The notes beneath the pieces were generated by a model, which was given only the letters and a program-made list of their open reading frames with translations, made no database searches and was not told the origin of the DNA. This document shows, piece by piece, positions 7,745 to 15,746 of a stretch of 64,000 bases of DNA. The translations under genes and the position numbers were made by a program. This stretch comes from Oscillospiraceae bacterium (lineage in GTDB: Bacteria > Bacillota > Clostridia > Oscillospirales > Oscillospiraceae). Numbering within the stretch: position 1 is the stretch's first letter; every line of letters begins with the position of its first letter. The DNA is taken from assembly GCA_902779945.1 (NCBI GenBank), contig CACZDN010000013.1, positions 23,511 to 87,510 on the forward strand. The letters are read 5' to 3'.

Positions 7745-7771
7745 GGCAGCGCCGCATTATGCGGTATTGCC
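7745..7771. mobile_element. Minimal 27-bp inverted-repeat derivative
   Basis: GGCAGCGCCGC joined almost directly to GCGGTATTGCC: the two ends of the dispersed element with no interior. Flanks are GAAG and CAAG. Further decayed pieces lie at about 7796-7833. The rest of 7484-7989 shows no gene. Confidence 0.5.
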
Positions 7772-7989
7772 CAAGAAAAAACGACAAAACCAGAGCGCAA
7801 TTTTTCCGCGGATCGTGCGGTGCTGCGGAAGAGGCATTTCCGTTCGTCTCTCCGACGGCCCCGATACAGCCTGAGCCGGACGACGCGAGGCCCCGCGCCC
7901 GCCGAACGTCCCGGCAGGCCGTGCGATGCGCGCGAGTTCCCGATTGCATAACGCAGCTTTGCAATCGAATGAAGAAAGGGAGAACCGCC

Positions 7990-9369
7990 ATGCTTGAAAT
8001 CTCACCCAAGACCAATTTGCTGGAGGAGAACGACTACCGCTATTCCCTCCAGGATGTGAAGGACCCGATCCTGTACCGGGACGTATACAGCTATGACGAG
8101 GTGCCGAAGGTGGCGTTCAACCACCGGCGCGTGCCCATCAACATGCCGGAGGACATCTGGATCACGGACACCTCGTTCCGCGACGGGCAGCAGTCCATGA
8201 ACCCCTACACGCCCGACCAGATCGTGGATCTGTTCAAGCTGCTCTCGAGGCTCGGCGGCCCCTACGGGCTGATCCGGCAGACGGAGTTTTTCATCTACAG
8301 CAAGCGCGACCGCGAGGCCATCGAGCGCTGCCGCGACCTGGGGCTCAAGTTCCCGGAGATCACCACCTGGATCCGCGCCAGCCGCGAGGACTTCCGCGCG
8401 GTGCGCGAGCTCGGCATCCGCGAGACCGGCATCCTGGTCTCGTGCAGCGACTACCACATCTTCAAAAAGCTCAAGAAGACCCGCAGCCAGGCCATGGAGT
8501 ACTACCTCGCCACGGTCAAGGACGCGTTCGACGCGGGCGTCATGCCCCGCTGCCACCTGGAGGACATCACGCGGGCCGATTTCTACGGCTTTGTGGTCCC
8601 CTTCGTCAACGAGCTCATGAAGCTCTCCGACGAGGCGGGCATCCCCGTGCGCATCCGCGCCTGCGACACCATGGGCTACGGCGTGCCCTACACCGAGGTG
8701 GCCCTGCCCCGCAGCGTGCCGGGCATCATCTACGGCCTGCAGCACTACTCCGGCGTACAGAGCGAATATCTCGAGTGGCACGGCCACAACGATTTCTACA
8801 AGGCGGTCTCCAACGCCGCCACCGCCTGGCTCTACGGGGCCAGCGGCGTCAACTGCTCGATGCTGGGCATCGGGGAGCGGACCGGGAACGTGCCGCTGGA
8901 GGCGATGGTGTTTGAATACGCCTCGCTGCGCGGCTCGCTGGACGGCATGGACCCCACGGTCATCACGGAGATCGGCGAGTATTTCAGGAATGAGATCGGC
9001 TATACCATCCCGCCCATGACCCCCTTTGTGGGCCAGAACTTCAACGTGACGCGCGCCGGCATCCACGCCGACGGGCTTTTGAAGGACGAGGAGATCTACA
9101 ACATCTTCAACACCGAAAAGCTCCTGGGCCGCCCGGCGACCGTGGCGGTCAGCAAGACCTCGGGCCTTGCGGGCATCGCCTACTGGATCAACCAGAACTA
9201 CCGCCTCCGGGGTGAGGCGCAGCTCAGCAAGCAGGACCCGCTGGTGGTTGCGCTCAAGGAGTGGGTGGATCAGGAATACGCGGACGGCCGCACCACCTCC
9301 CTGGCCACCGAGGAGCTGGAGGACAAGATCGCGGAGCTGTCCGGCGGCAGGCTCGGCCGCACGGTGTAA
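7990..9369 (+). CDS. Citrate (Re)-synthase, LeuA/homocitrate-synthase superfamily
   Basis: 459 residues. Condenses acetyl-CoA and oxaloacetate to citrate with Re stereochemistry in anaerobes that lack ordinary Si-citrate synthase. It has the DRE-TIM barrel motifs: TDTSFRDGQQS near residue 60, RACDTMGYG, and the metal-binding HGHNDFYKAVSNA followed by GIGERTGN. The length and the TSFRDGQQ variant suit Re-citrate synthase better than 2-isopropylmalate synthase, and no regulatory C-terminal domain is present. The decisive context is the following aconitase and isocitrate dehydrogenase genes. ATG 7990 has a GAAAGGGAG site; the open frame extends upstream but without conserved sequence. Substrate is inferred from context. 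Confidence 0.85.
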   Translation: MLEISPKTNLLEENDYRYSLQDVKDPILYRDVYSYDEVPKVAFNHRRVPINMPEDIWITDTSFRDGQQSMNPYTPDQIVDLFKLLSRLGGPYGLIRQTEFFIYSKRDREAIERCRDLGLKFPEITTWIRASREDFRAVRELGIRETGILVSCSDYHIFKKLKKTRSQAMEYYLATVKDAFDAGVMPRCHLEDITRADFYGFVVPFVNELMKLSDEAGIPVRIRACDTMGYGVPYTEVALPRSVPGIIYGLQHYSGVQSEYLEWHGHNDFYKAVSNAATAWLYGASGVNCSMLGIGERTGNVPLEAMVFEYASLRGSLDGMDPTVITEIGEYFRNEIGYTIPPMTPFVGQNFNVTRAGIHADGLLKDEEIYNIFNTEKLLGRPATVAVSKTSGLAGIAYWINQNYRLRGEAQLSKQDPLVVALKEWVDQEYADGRTTSLATEELEDKIAELSGGRLGRTV

Positions 9370-9381
9370 GGAGGAGCAAAC

Positions 9382-10035
9382 ATGAAGGAACACAGAAGCA
9401 TTTCCATTGCGGATCAGATCTTTGAACAGCTCGAGCGCGAGATCCTCTCGGGCAAGTACGCCCGGGGCGAGCAGCTCAGCGAGCTGCGCCTGGCGTCCGA
9501 GCTGGGCGTCAGCCGCACGCCGGTGCGCGAGGCCATCCGCCGGCTCGAGCAGGAGAACATCCTGGAGGAGTCCGGCCAGGGCGTGGTCGTGGTCGGCATC
9601 ACCCATGAGGACCTGATGGACATGTACGAGATCCGCCTCACGGTGGAAAGCCAGGCCGCGAGACGGGCCGCCGGGCGCATCACGGACGCGGAGCTCAAAG
9701 AGATGGGCAGCATCGTCGAGCTCCAGCGCTTTTACGCGGAGAAGGGCGGGACAGATGCGTCCAACAAGATCCGGGACCTGGACTCGCAGTTTCACGCGAT
9801 GCTGTACCGCTGCAGCGGCAGCCGCGCGTATTACCAGGTCCTCGCCCCCCTGCACAAGAAGATCACCAAATACCGCATGGCCTCGGTCAGCAGGGCCGGC
9901 AGGGCCCTCAAATCCGTCGAGGAGCATGCGGACATCTATAAGGCGCTGGCGGCCCACGACGGGGACGCGGCCTATGCCGCGGCGGTACGGCACCTGAACT
10001 TCGCCAGGGACAGCATGGCGGGATTGGAGATTTGA
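9382..10035 (+). CDS. GntR-family regulator with FCD domain
   Basis: A 217-residue transcription factor. It has an N-terminal winged helix (residues 10-75: ISIADQIFEQLEREI, LRLASELGVSRTPVREAIRRLEQENIL) and an FCD ligand-binding domain (75-215) with DMYEIRLTVES and DLDSQFHAMLYRCSGS, whose Asp/His residues usually bind a metal-carboxylate ligand. It lies inside the operon it probably controls, 12 nt after the citrate synthase stop (AAGGAGGAG site) and 1 nt before aconitase. An intermediate of the pathway, such as citrate or 2-oxoglutarate, is a likely effector by inference. Confidence 0.9.
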   Translation: MKEHRSISIADQIFEQLEREILSGKYARGEQLSELRLASELGVSRTPVREAIRRLEQENILEESGQGVVVVGITHEDLMDMYEIRLTVESQAARRAAGRITDAELKEMGSIVELQRFYAEKGGTDASNKIRDLDSQFHAMLYRCSGSRAYYQVLAPLHKKITKYRMASVSRAGRALKSVEEHADIYKALAAHDGDAAYAAAVRHLNFARDSMAGLEI

Positions 10036-10036
10036 G

Positions 10037-11965
10037 ATGGGACTGAATCTTGCACAGAAAATCATCAAGGCGCACCTCGTGGGCGGCAGCATGGAGACCG
10101 GGGCCGAGGCTGCCCTGCGTATCGACCAGACGCTGACCCAGGACGCCACCGGCACCATGGCCTATCTGGAATTTGAGGCCATGGGCATCGACCGCGTGCG
10201 CACGGAGCGCTCCGTCGCCTACATTGACCACAACACCCTGCAGTCCGGCTTTGAGAACGCCGACGACCACCGCTATATCCAGAGCGTCGCGGAGAAGCAC
10301 GGCATCTGGTTTTCCCGGCCGGGCAACGGCATCTGCCACCAGGTTCATCTGGAGCGCTTCGGCGTGCCCGGCAAGACCCTGATCGGCTCCGACAGCCACA
10401 CCCCCACCGCGGGCGGCCTCGGGATGCTGGCCTTCGGCGCGGGCGGGCTGGACGTGGCCGTGGCCATGGGCGGCGGCGCGTACTATATCAATATGCCCCG
10501 GGTCATCCGGGTGGAGCTCAGGGGGGCGCTGCGCCCCTTTGTCACCGCCAAGGACGTGAGTCTCGAGATCCTGCGCATCCTCACGGTCAAGGGCGGCGTC
10601 GGCCGCATCATCGAGTGGGGCGGTGAGGGCGTCAGGACCCTCAGCGTGCCGGAGCGCGCCACCATCACCAATATGGGCGCGGAGCTCGGCGCGACCAGCT
10701 CCATCTTCCCCTCGGACGAGATCACCCGCGCCTTCCTGAAGGCGCAGGGCCGCGAGCGGGACTATACGCCGCTGGAAGCGGACCCCGACGCCGGGTACGA
10801 GCGCGTCATCACCATCGACCTCTCGGCGCTCGAGCCGCTGATCGCCTGCCCGCACATGCCGGACAACGTGGTCCCGGTCGCAAGTCTCAGGGGGACGAAG
10901 GTGGACCAGGTCTGCATCGGCTCCTGCACCAACTCCTCGCTCTACGATATGCTCAAGGCGGCGGCGCTTTTGAAGGGCCGGACCGTGGCTCCTTCGGTGA
11001 GCATGTCGGTCTCACCCGGCTCGCGCCAGGTGCTGACCATGCTGTCGGACTGCGGCGCGCTCAGCGACATCCTCTCCGCCGGCGCGCGGCTTCTGGAGTG
11101 CGCCTGCGGCCCCTGCATCGGCATGGGCTTCTCGCCCAACTCCGCCGGCGTGAGCCTGCGCACCTTCAACCGCAACTTCGAAGGGCGCAGCGGCACCCGC
11201 GACGCGAAGGTCTACCTGGTCTCGCCGGAGACGGCGGTCGCCTCCGCGCTGACGGGGGAGATCACCGATCCCCGCACCCTGAGCCTTGCCGCGCTGGACG
11301 TCCGCCTGCCGGAGCGCTTCCGCGTGGACGACAGCGCCGTCCTGCCCCCGGCGCCCCCTGAGAGGGCGGCGGATGTCACGGTCCTGCGCGGGCCGAACAT
11401 CAAGGCCATTCCGGAGGGGAAACCCGTCGGGGACGAGCTCGAGGCGGAGCTGACCCTGAAGGTGGGGGACAACATCACCACCGACCACATCATGCCCGCC
11501 GGGGCGCGTATCCTGCCCTACCGCTCCAACGTGCCGAAGCTCTCGCAGTACTGCTTTGAGGTCTGCGACAGCAGCTTCCCCGAACGCGCAAGGGCGGCGG
11601 GGGAGAGCGTCGTCGTGGGCGGCGTGAACTACGGGCAGGGCTCCTCCCGGGAGCACGCGGCTCTCGTCCCGCTGTATCTGGGGGTGCGCGCCGTGATCGC
11701 CAAGAGCTTCGCCCGCATCCACGCGGCAAACCTGGTCAACGCCGGCATCATGCCGCTCACGTTTGCAAACCCCGACGATTACGAGAAGCTCACGCAGGGT
11801 CAGAAGCTCCGCATCCGGAATGTCCATCGGGGCATGGAGAGCGGGTGCATGACGCTCGAGGCGGACGGGACGGAGATCCCCCTCGTCTGCTCGTTTACCC
11901 CGCGTCAGATCGCGGTGCTCAAGGCCGGGGGCCTTCTCAACTATACGAGAGAGGAGAACGCGTGA
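10037..11965 (+). CDS. Aconitate hydratase
   Basis: A 642-residue [4Fe-4S] enzyme that converts citrate to isocitrate. The cluster cysteines are visible in IGSCTNSS and CACGPCIGMGF; other landmarks are GSDSHTPTAGGLG, IEWGGEGV, TTDHIMPAGARI and GQGSSREHAAL of the swivel domain. At about 640 residues it belongs to the shorter aconitase type also found in anaerobes, not the AcnA (about 890) or AcnB forms. Order and tight spacing place it between the regulator and the dehydrogenase, and its stop overlaps the next start codon (TGATG). A 3-isopropylmalate dehydratase role is unlikely because large and swivel domains are fused. Confidence 0.93.
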   Translation: MGLNLAQKIIKAHLVGGSMETGAEAALRIDQTLTQDATGTMAYLEFEAMGIDRVRTERSVAYIDHNTLQSGFENADDHRYIQSVAEKHGIWFSRPGNGICHQVHLERFGVPGKTLIGSDSHTPTAGGLGMLAFGAGGLDVAVAMGGGAYYINMPRVIRVELRGALRPFVTAKDVSLEILRILTVKGGVGRIIEWGGEGVRTLSVPERATITNMGAELGATSSIFPSDEITRAFLKAQGRERDYTPLEADPDAGYERVITIDLSALEPLIACPHMPDNVVPVASLRGTKVDQVCIGSCTNSSLYDMLKAAALLKGRTVAPSVSMSVSPGSRQVLTMLSDCGALSDILSAGARLLECACGPCIGMGFSPNSAGVSLRTFNRNFEGRSGTRDAKVYLVSPETAVASALTGEITDPRTLSLAALDVRLPERFRVDDSAVLPPAPPERAADVTVLRGPNIKAIPEGKPVGDELEAELTLKVGDNITTDHIMPAGARILPYRSNVPKLSQYCFEVCDSSFPERARAAGESVVVGGVNYGQGSSREHAALVPLYLGVRAVIAKSFARIHAANLVNAGIMPLTFANPDDYEKLTQGQKLRIRNVHRGMESGCMTLEADGTEIPLVCSFTPRQIAVLKAGGLLNYTREENA

Positions 11966-13104
11966 TGGACGAGCTTATCAGGTCGGCGGCCGCGCAGTTT
12001 GAAACGCTCCTGCGCGAGCAGCTCCAGCGGCAGGAGCGCATGGAAAAGGGCGCCTTCACGAGAGACTTCAAGGGCGCGGACAGGATCGTGATCGGCGTCA
12101 TCGGCGGGGACGGCATCGGCCCCGTCATCGTCAGGGAGGCAAAGCGCGCCCTCGAAAAGCTGCTCGGGGACGAGCTCGCCTCCGGGCGCGTGGTGCTGAA
12201 GGAGATCGAGGGGCTGACGCTTGAAAACCGCATGGCCTGCGGCCAATCCGTGCCGGACGCGGTGCTCGCGGAGATCAAAAGCTGTGACGTACTGCTCAAG
12301 GGCCCGACCACCACGCCCAAGGGCGGCACGATGGAGAGCGCCAACGTGACGCTGCGGCGGGAGCTGGACCTCTACGCCAACGTCCGGCCCGTGACCGTCC
12401 CGGAGGAGGGCATCGACTGGATCTTCTTCCGCGAGAATACCGAGGGCGAGTACGCGCTCGGCAGCCGAGGCATTGAGCTTCCCGGCCGGCTGAGCATGGA
12501 TTTCAAGGTGACCACCGACGCCGGCACCCGCCGCATCGCGCGGGCGGCCTTCGACTATGCCCGCCTCAACGGGAAGACGAAAGTCGCGATCGTGACCAAG
12601 GCGAACATCATGAAGAAGACCGACGGCATGTTCTCCCGCATCGCCCATGAGGTGGCGGCGGAGTACCCGGAGATCACGGCCGAGGACTGGTATGTCGACA
12701 TCATGGCCGCGAACCTGGTCAACCCCGCCGTGCGCGGCGGCCTTCAGGTCTTCCTGACGCCGAACCTCTACGGCGACATCCTCACCGACGAGGCGGCACA
12801 GCTCCAGGGCGGCGTCGGCACCGCGGGCAGCGCCAACATCGGCGGCGCGTGCGCCATGTTCGAGGCCATCCACGGCTCGGCGCCCCGCAAGATCGCAAAC
12901 GGCGAGGGGGATTACGCAAACCCCGCCAGCATCCTCAAGGCGGCGGAAATGCTGCTGCGCCACATCGCCATGCCCGACAGGGCGGACAGACTGGCGCAGG
13001 CCATGCGGCTGTGCACCGAGACGGAGAAGCGCGTGGTCGTGACCGGCCACCGCGACGGCGCGACCTGCCGCGCGTTCGGGGATTACCTGCTGGAAAAGCT
13101 GTGA
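11965..13104 (+). CDS. icd: Isocitrate dehydrogenase (NAD-type, IDH/IPMDH family)
   Basis: 379 residues of the beta-decarboxylating dehydrogenase family: IGGDGIGPVI, the Thr-rich LLKGPTTTPKGG, LDLYANVRPV, FFRENTEGEYALG, KANIMKKTDG, the metal-binding NLYGDILTDEAAQLQGGVGTAGS and EAIHGSAPRKIANG. It oxidises isocitrate to 2-oxoglutarate, completing the branch begun by the citrate synthase. Short NAD-type proteins of this kind resemble the subunits of anaerobe and mitochondrial enzymes. The start ATG 11965 overlaps the aconitase stop by one base, behind GAGAGGAGAACG. Isopropylmalate dehydrogenase is the alternative; context argues against it. Confidence 0.9.
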   Translation: MDELIRSAAAQFETLLREQLQRQERMEKGAFTRDFKGADRIVIGVIGGDGIGPVIVREAKRALEKLLGDELASGRVVLKEIEGLTLENRMACGQSVPDAVLAEIKSCDVLLKGPTTTPKGGTMESANVTLRRELDLYANVRPVTVPEEGIDWIFFRENTEGEYALGSRGIELPGRLSMDFKVTTDAGTRRIARAAFDYARLNGKTKVAIVTKANIMKKTDGMFSRIAHEVAAEYPEITAEDWYVDIMAANLVNPAVRGGLQVFLTPNLYGDILTDEAAQLQGGVGTAGSANIGGACAMFEAIHGSAPRKIANGEGDYANPASILKAAEMLLRHIAMPDRADRLAQAMRLCTETEKRVVVTGHRDGATCRAFGDYLLEKL

Positions 13105-13120
13105 CATAAGCCAGGCGGCT

Positions 13121-13174
13121 ATAAAAGACGTACGGCAAATCCACAAAAGCTGTGGATTTGCCGTACGTCTTTTA
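13121..13174. terminator. Bidirectional terminator
   Basis: 24-bp perfect stem beginning ATAAAAGACGTACGG with a 6-nt loop, U-rich on both strands, between the convergent icd and Nudix genes. Confidence 0.9.
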
Positions 13175-13242
13175 TGATACGGGACCGCGCGGGCCTTCCG
13201 TGAACGGCCCACGCCTGCCGGGGAGCGGCATAAAGCTCCGCC

Positions 13243-13782
13243 TCACGGCTTTTCGTTCACGATGTACGCCAGATCCTCGAACGCGAAGAATATGCCCTCG
13301 TCGTTCAGACGGCGTATCTGCCTTGTGTCGGCGAGCGTCCAGGCGCAGGTCTCGCCCGGCTGCAGGACGATCTCCTCCGGGGCAAAGTCCGTCCGAAAGC
13401 GCCACACGTCGCAGTGAAAATGGTCCCCGGAGAAGCGAAACAGAAGCTCGCCGCAGGCGGGATCCGGGCGCAGCCCGGTCTCCTCGCGCAGCTCGCGCAG
13501 GGCGGCGGTGAGACTGTCCTCGCCCAGAAGGGCGCTGCCGCCGGTGCACTCCCAGAGCCCCGCCATGCTCTTGCCCGGCGCGCGCTTCGTGAGCAGGTAT
13601 TCGCCGCGGCTGTTTCGGACCCAGACGTGTACGCAGAGGTGGCAGTCGCCGGGGGCGAAGGCGTCGCCGCGGCGCTGGGTGCGGCCGGTTCTGCCCCCGG
13701 CCCTGTCGTAGACATCCCAGAGCTCCTCCGGCGCGTCCATGCGGATGAGCTCCGCCAGTCTGTCATGATCGGCCGTCTGCAT
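13243..13782 (-). CDS. Nudix hydrolase
   Basis: A 179-residue hydrolase of nucleoside-diphosphate-linked compounds. The Nudix box runs from GGSALLGED through AALRELREETGL, with the expected Gly, Glu and REExxEE positions (about residues 80-104). The N-terminal EELWDVYDRAG and the HLCVHVWVRNSRGEYLL strand resemble the IPP-isomerase-like/YfcD branch of the superfamily. The C-terminus keeps a Phe/Trp-rich beta domain. It stands alone, converging on the TCA operon across a shared terminator. The substrate cannot be deduced from the sequence. Confidence 0.88.
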   Translation of the reverse strand: MQTADHDRLAELIRMDAPEELWDVYDRAGGRTGRTQRRGDAFAPGDCHLCVHVWVRNSRGEYLLTKRAPGKSMAGLWECTGGSALLGEDSLTAALRELREETGLRPDPACGELLFRFSGDHFHCDVWRFRTDFAPEEIVLQPGETCAWTLADTRQIRRLNDEGIFFAFEDLAYIVNEKP

Positions 13783-13961
13783 GTTTTCCCCGCCTTTCCG
13801 CCCCCCGCAGAGCGGGGGCCGGAACCAGATATACCAGAGCCGGCGCGCCTTGTCAACGGCAAATTGTTCACAAACTCCCGCTTGATTTCATCCGGCGTTT
13901 TGATAAAATAAAATTTACTGCTGTTATTTTCCAACGCTGTCATGGCTTCGCAAAGCGAAGG

Positions 13962-15746
13962 GTGACAGAGGATTCATTTATCGGAAAGGATGTGAAAGCG
14001 GCTGTGATCAAAACCCTTGCCGGGAGCCTGCGGGAGTTCAAAAAGCCCGCGCTGCTCACACTGCTGTTAATCGTGGGGGAGGTCTTTTTTGAGGTCCTGA
14101 TCCCCTTTTTCACCGCCGATATGGTCAACATGATCAAGGCGGACGCGCCGCTGGCGGAGGTGAGCGCGCTGGGCGGCAGGCTCGCGCTGATGGCGGTGGC
14201 GTCGCTGCTGTGCGGCGCGGCGGCGGCCCGCACCTGTGCGGACGCCTCCACCGGCTTTGCGCGCAATCTGCGCGATGACATGTTCACGCGAGTGCAGAGC
14301 TTTTCCTTCGCCAACATCGACCGCTTCTCCTCCGCGTCCCTCGTCACGCGTATGACCACCGACGTCACAAACGTCCAGATGGCCTTCATGATGGTCATCC
14401 GCATCGCCGTGCGCGCCCCGCTGATGTTCGTCTTCGCCATCACCATGGCCTTTATCATGGGCGGGAAGCTGGCGCTCAGCTTCGTCGTGGTGGTGCCGAT
14501 CCTGGCGGCGGGCCTCATCCTGATCGCCAGACACGCCATGCCCGCGTTCCGCTCGGTCTTCCGCAAGTACGACAAGCTCAACCAGTCCATCGAGGAGAAT
14601 GTGCGCGGGATGCGCGTCGTCAAGGGCTTTTCGCGCGAGGAGCACGAGAAGACGAAGTTCGCTTCTGCGGCGGACAGCATCTGCGTCGACTTCACGAAGG
14701 CGGAGCGCATCGTCGCGGTCAACTCCCCGCTGATGCAGCTGTGCATGTACTTCAACATGCTGTTCATCCTCACGGTCGGGGCGCGCATCATCGTCTCCAC
14801 CCGCGGCACGGTCATCGACGTGGGACAGATCTCCGCCATGCTGAACTACGGGATGCAGGTGCTCATGAGTCTCATGATGCTGTCCATGATCTACGTCATG
14901 ATCACGATCTCCGCCGAATCCGCCAAGCGCATCAGCGAGGTGCTGGCGGAGACGCCCTCGCTCACGAGCCCCGACGCCGCCGTGACCCGGGTGTCCGACG
15001 GCAGCATCGACTTTGAGGGCGTGTCCTTCAAGTATTCCGAGAGCGCCGAGAACAACGCGCTCTCCGACATCGACCTGCATATCCCCTCGGGCGCAACCGT
15101 CGGCATCCTCGGCGGCACCGGCTCGGGCAAGACGACGCTGGTCCAGCTCATCCCCCGCCTCTACGACGTGACGGAGGGCTCGGTCAAGGTCGGCGGTACG
15201 GACGTGCGCTGCTACGACACGGACGTGCTGCGAAACGCGGTGTCCATGGTCTTGCAGAAAAACCTCCTCTTCTCCGGCACGATCAGCGAAAACCTCCGCT
15301 GGGGCAGCGAGAGCGCGACGGACGAGGAGCTTCAGGAGGCGTGCAGGCTTGCCCAGGCGGACGACTTCGTGCGCGCCTTCCCCGACGGGTACGAGACCCA
15401 CATCGAGCAGGGCGGCACCAACGTCTCCGGCGGGCAGAAGCAGCGCCTGTGCATCGCGCGGGCCCTGCTGAAAAAGCCGAAGATCCTGATCCTGGACGAC
15501 TCCACCAGCGCGGTGGACACGAGGACCGACGCCCTCATCCGCGCCGGCTTCAAAACATACATCCCCGAGACCACCAAAATCATCATCGCCCAGCGCGTGG
15601 CCTCGGTCATGGACGCGGACATGATCCTCATCATGGACAACGGCCGCATCGTCGACCGCGGCAGACACGAGGAGCTGCTCGAGCGCTGCGGGATCTACCG
15701 CGAGATCTATGAGCAGCAGACGAACGGAGGTGAGGACCATGCCTAA
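13962..15746 (+). CDS. ABC exporter subunit A (TMD-NBD, degenerate site)
   Basis: 594 residues: a six-helix membrane domain (about 20-325), then a nucleotide-binding domain with Walker A GGTGSGKTTL, Q-loop VLQKNLLFSG, signature NVSGGQKQRL and Walker B ILILDDSTSAVD. The catalytic Glu after Walker B is Asp here, while the partner keeps Glu. This is the pattern of heterodimeric exporters with one non-hydrolysing site. The start is uncertain: GTG 13962 is given, but the GTGs at 13992 and 14004 lie closer to the GGAAAGGA at 13980-13987. It overlaps the partner gene by 8 nt. The substrate is unknown; multidrug or peptide export is typical. Confidence 0.92.
   Translation: MTEDSFIGKDVKAAVIKTLAGSLREFKKPALLTLLLIVGEVFFEVLIPFFTADMVNMIKADAPLAEVSALGGRLALMAVASLLCGAAAARTCADASTGFARNLRDDMFTRVQSFSFANIDRFSSASLVTRMTTDVTNVQMAFMMVIRIAVRAPLMFVFAITMAFIMGGKLALSFVVVVPILAAGLILIARHAMPAFRSVFRKYDKLNQSIEENVRGMRVVKGFSREEHEKTKFASAADSICVDFTKAERIVAVNSPLMQLCMYFNMLFILTVGARIIVSTRGTVIDVGQISAMLNYGMQVLMSLMMLSMIYVMITISAESAKRISEVLAETPSLTSPDAAVTRVSDGSIDFEGVSFKYSESAENNALSDIDLHIPSGATVGILGGTGSGKTTLVQLIPRLYDVTEGSVKVGGTDVRCYDTDVLRNAVSMVLQKNLLFSGTISENLRWGSESATDEELQEACRLAQADDFVRAFPDGYETHIEQGGTNVSGGQKQRLCIARALLKKPKILILDDSTSAVDTRTDALIRAGFKTYIPETTKIIIAQRVASVMDADMILIMDNGRIVDRGRHEELLERCGIYREIYEQQTNGGEDHA

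Noticed and set aside
8002-10158. 718-codon minus-strand open frame
   Set aside because: Antisense shadow of the citrate synthase and GntR genes; composition is His/Ala/Arg/Leu-rich without any domain, and no ribosome site fits.
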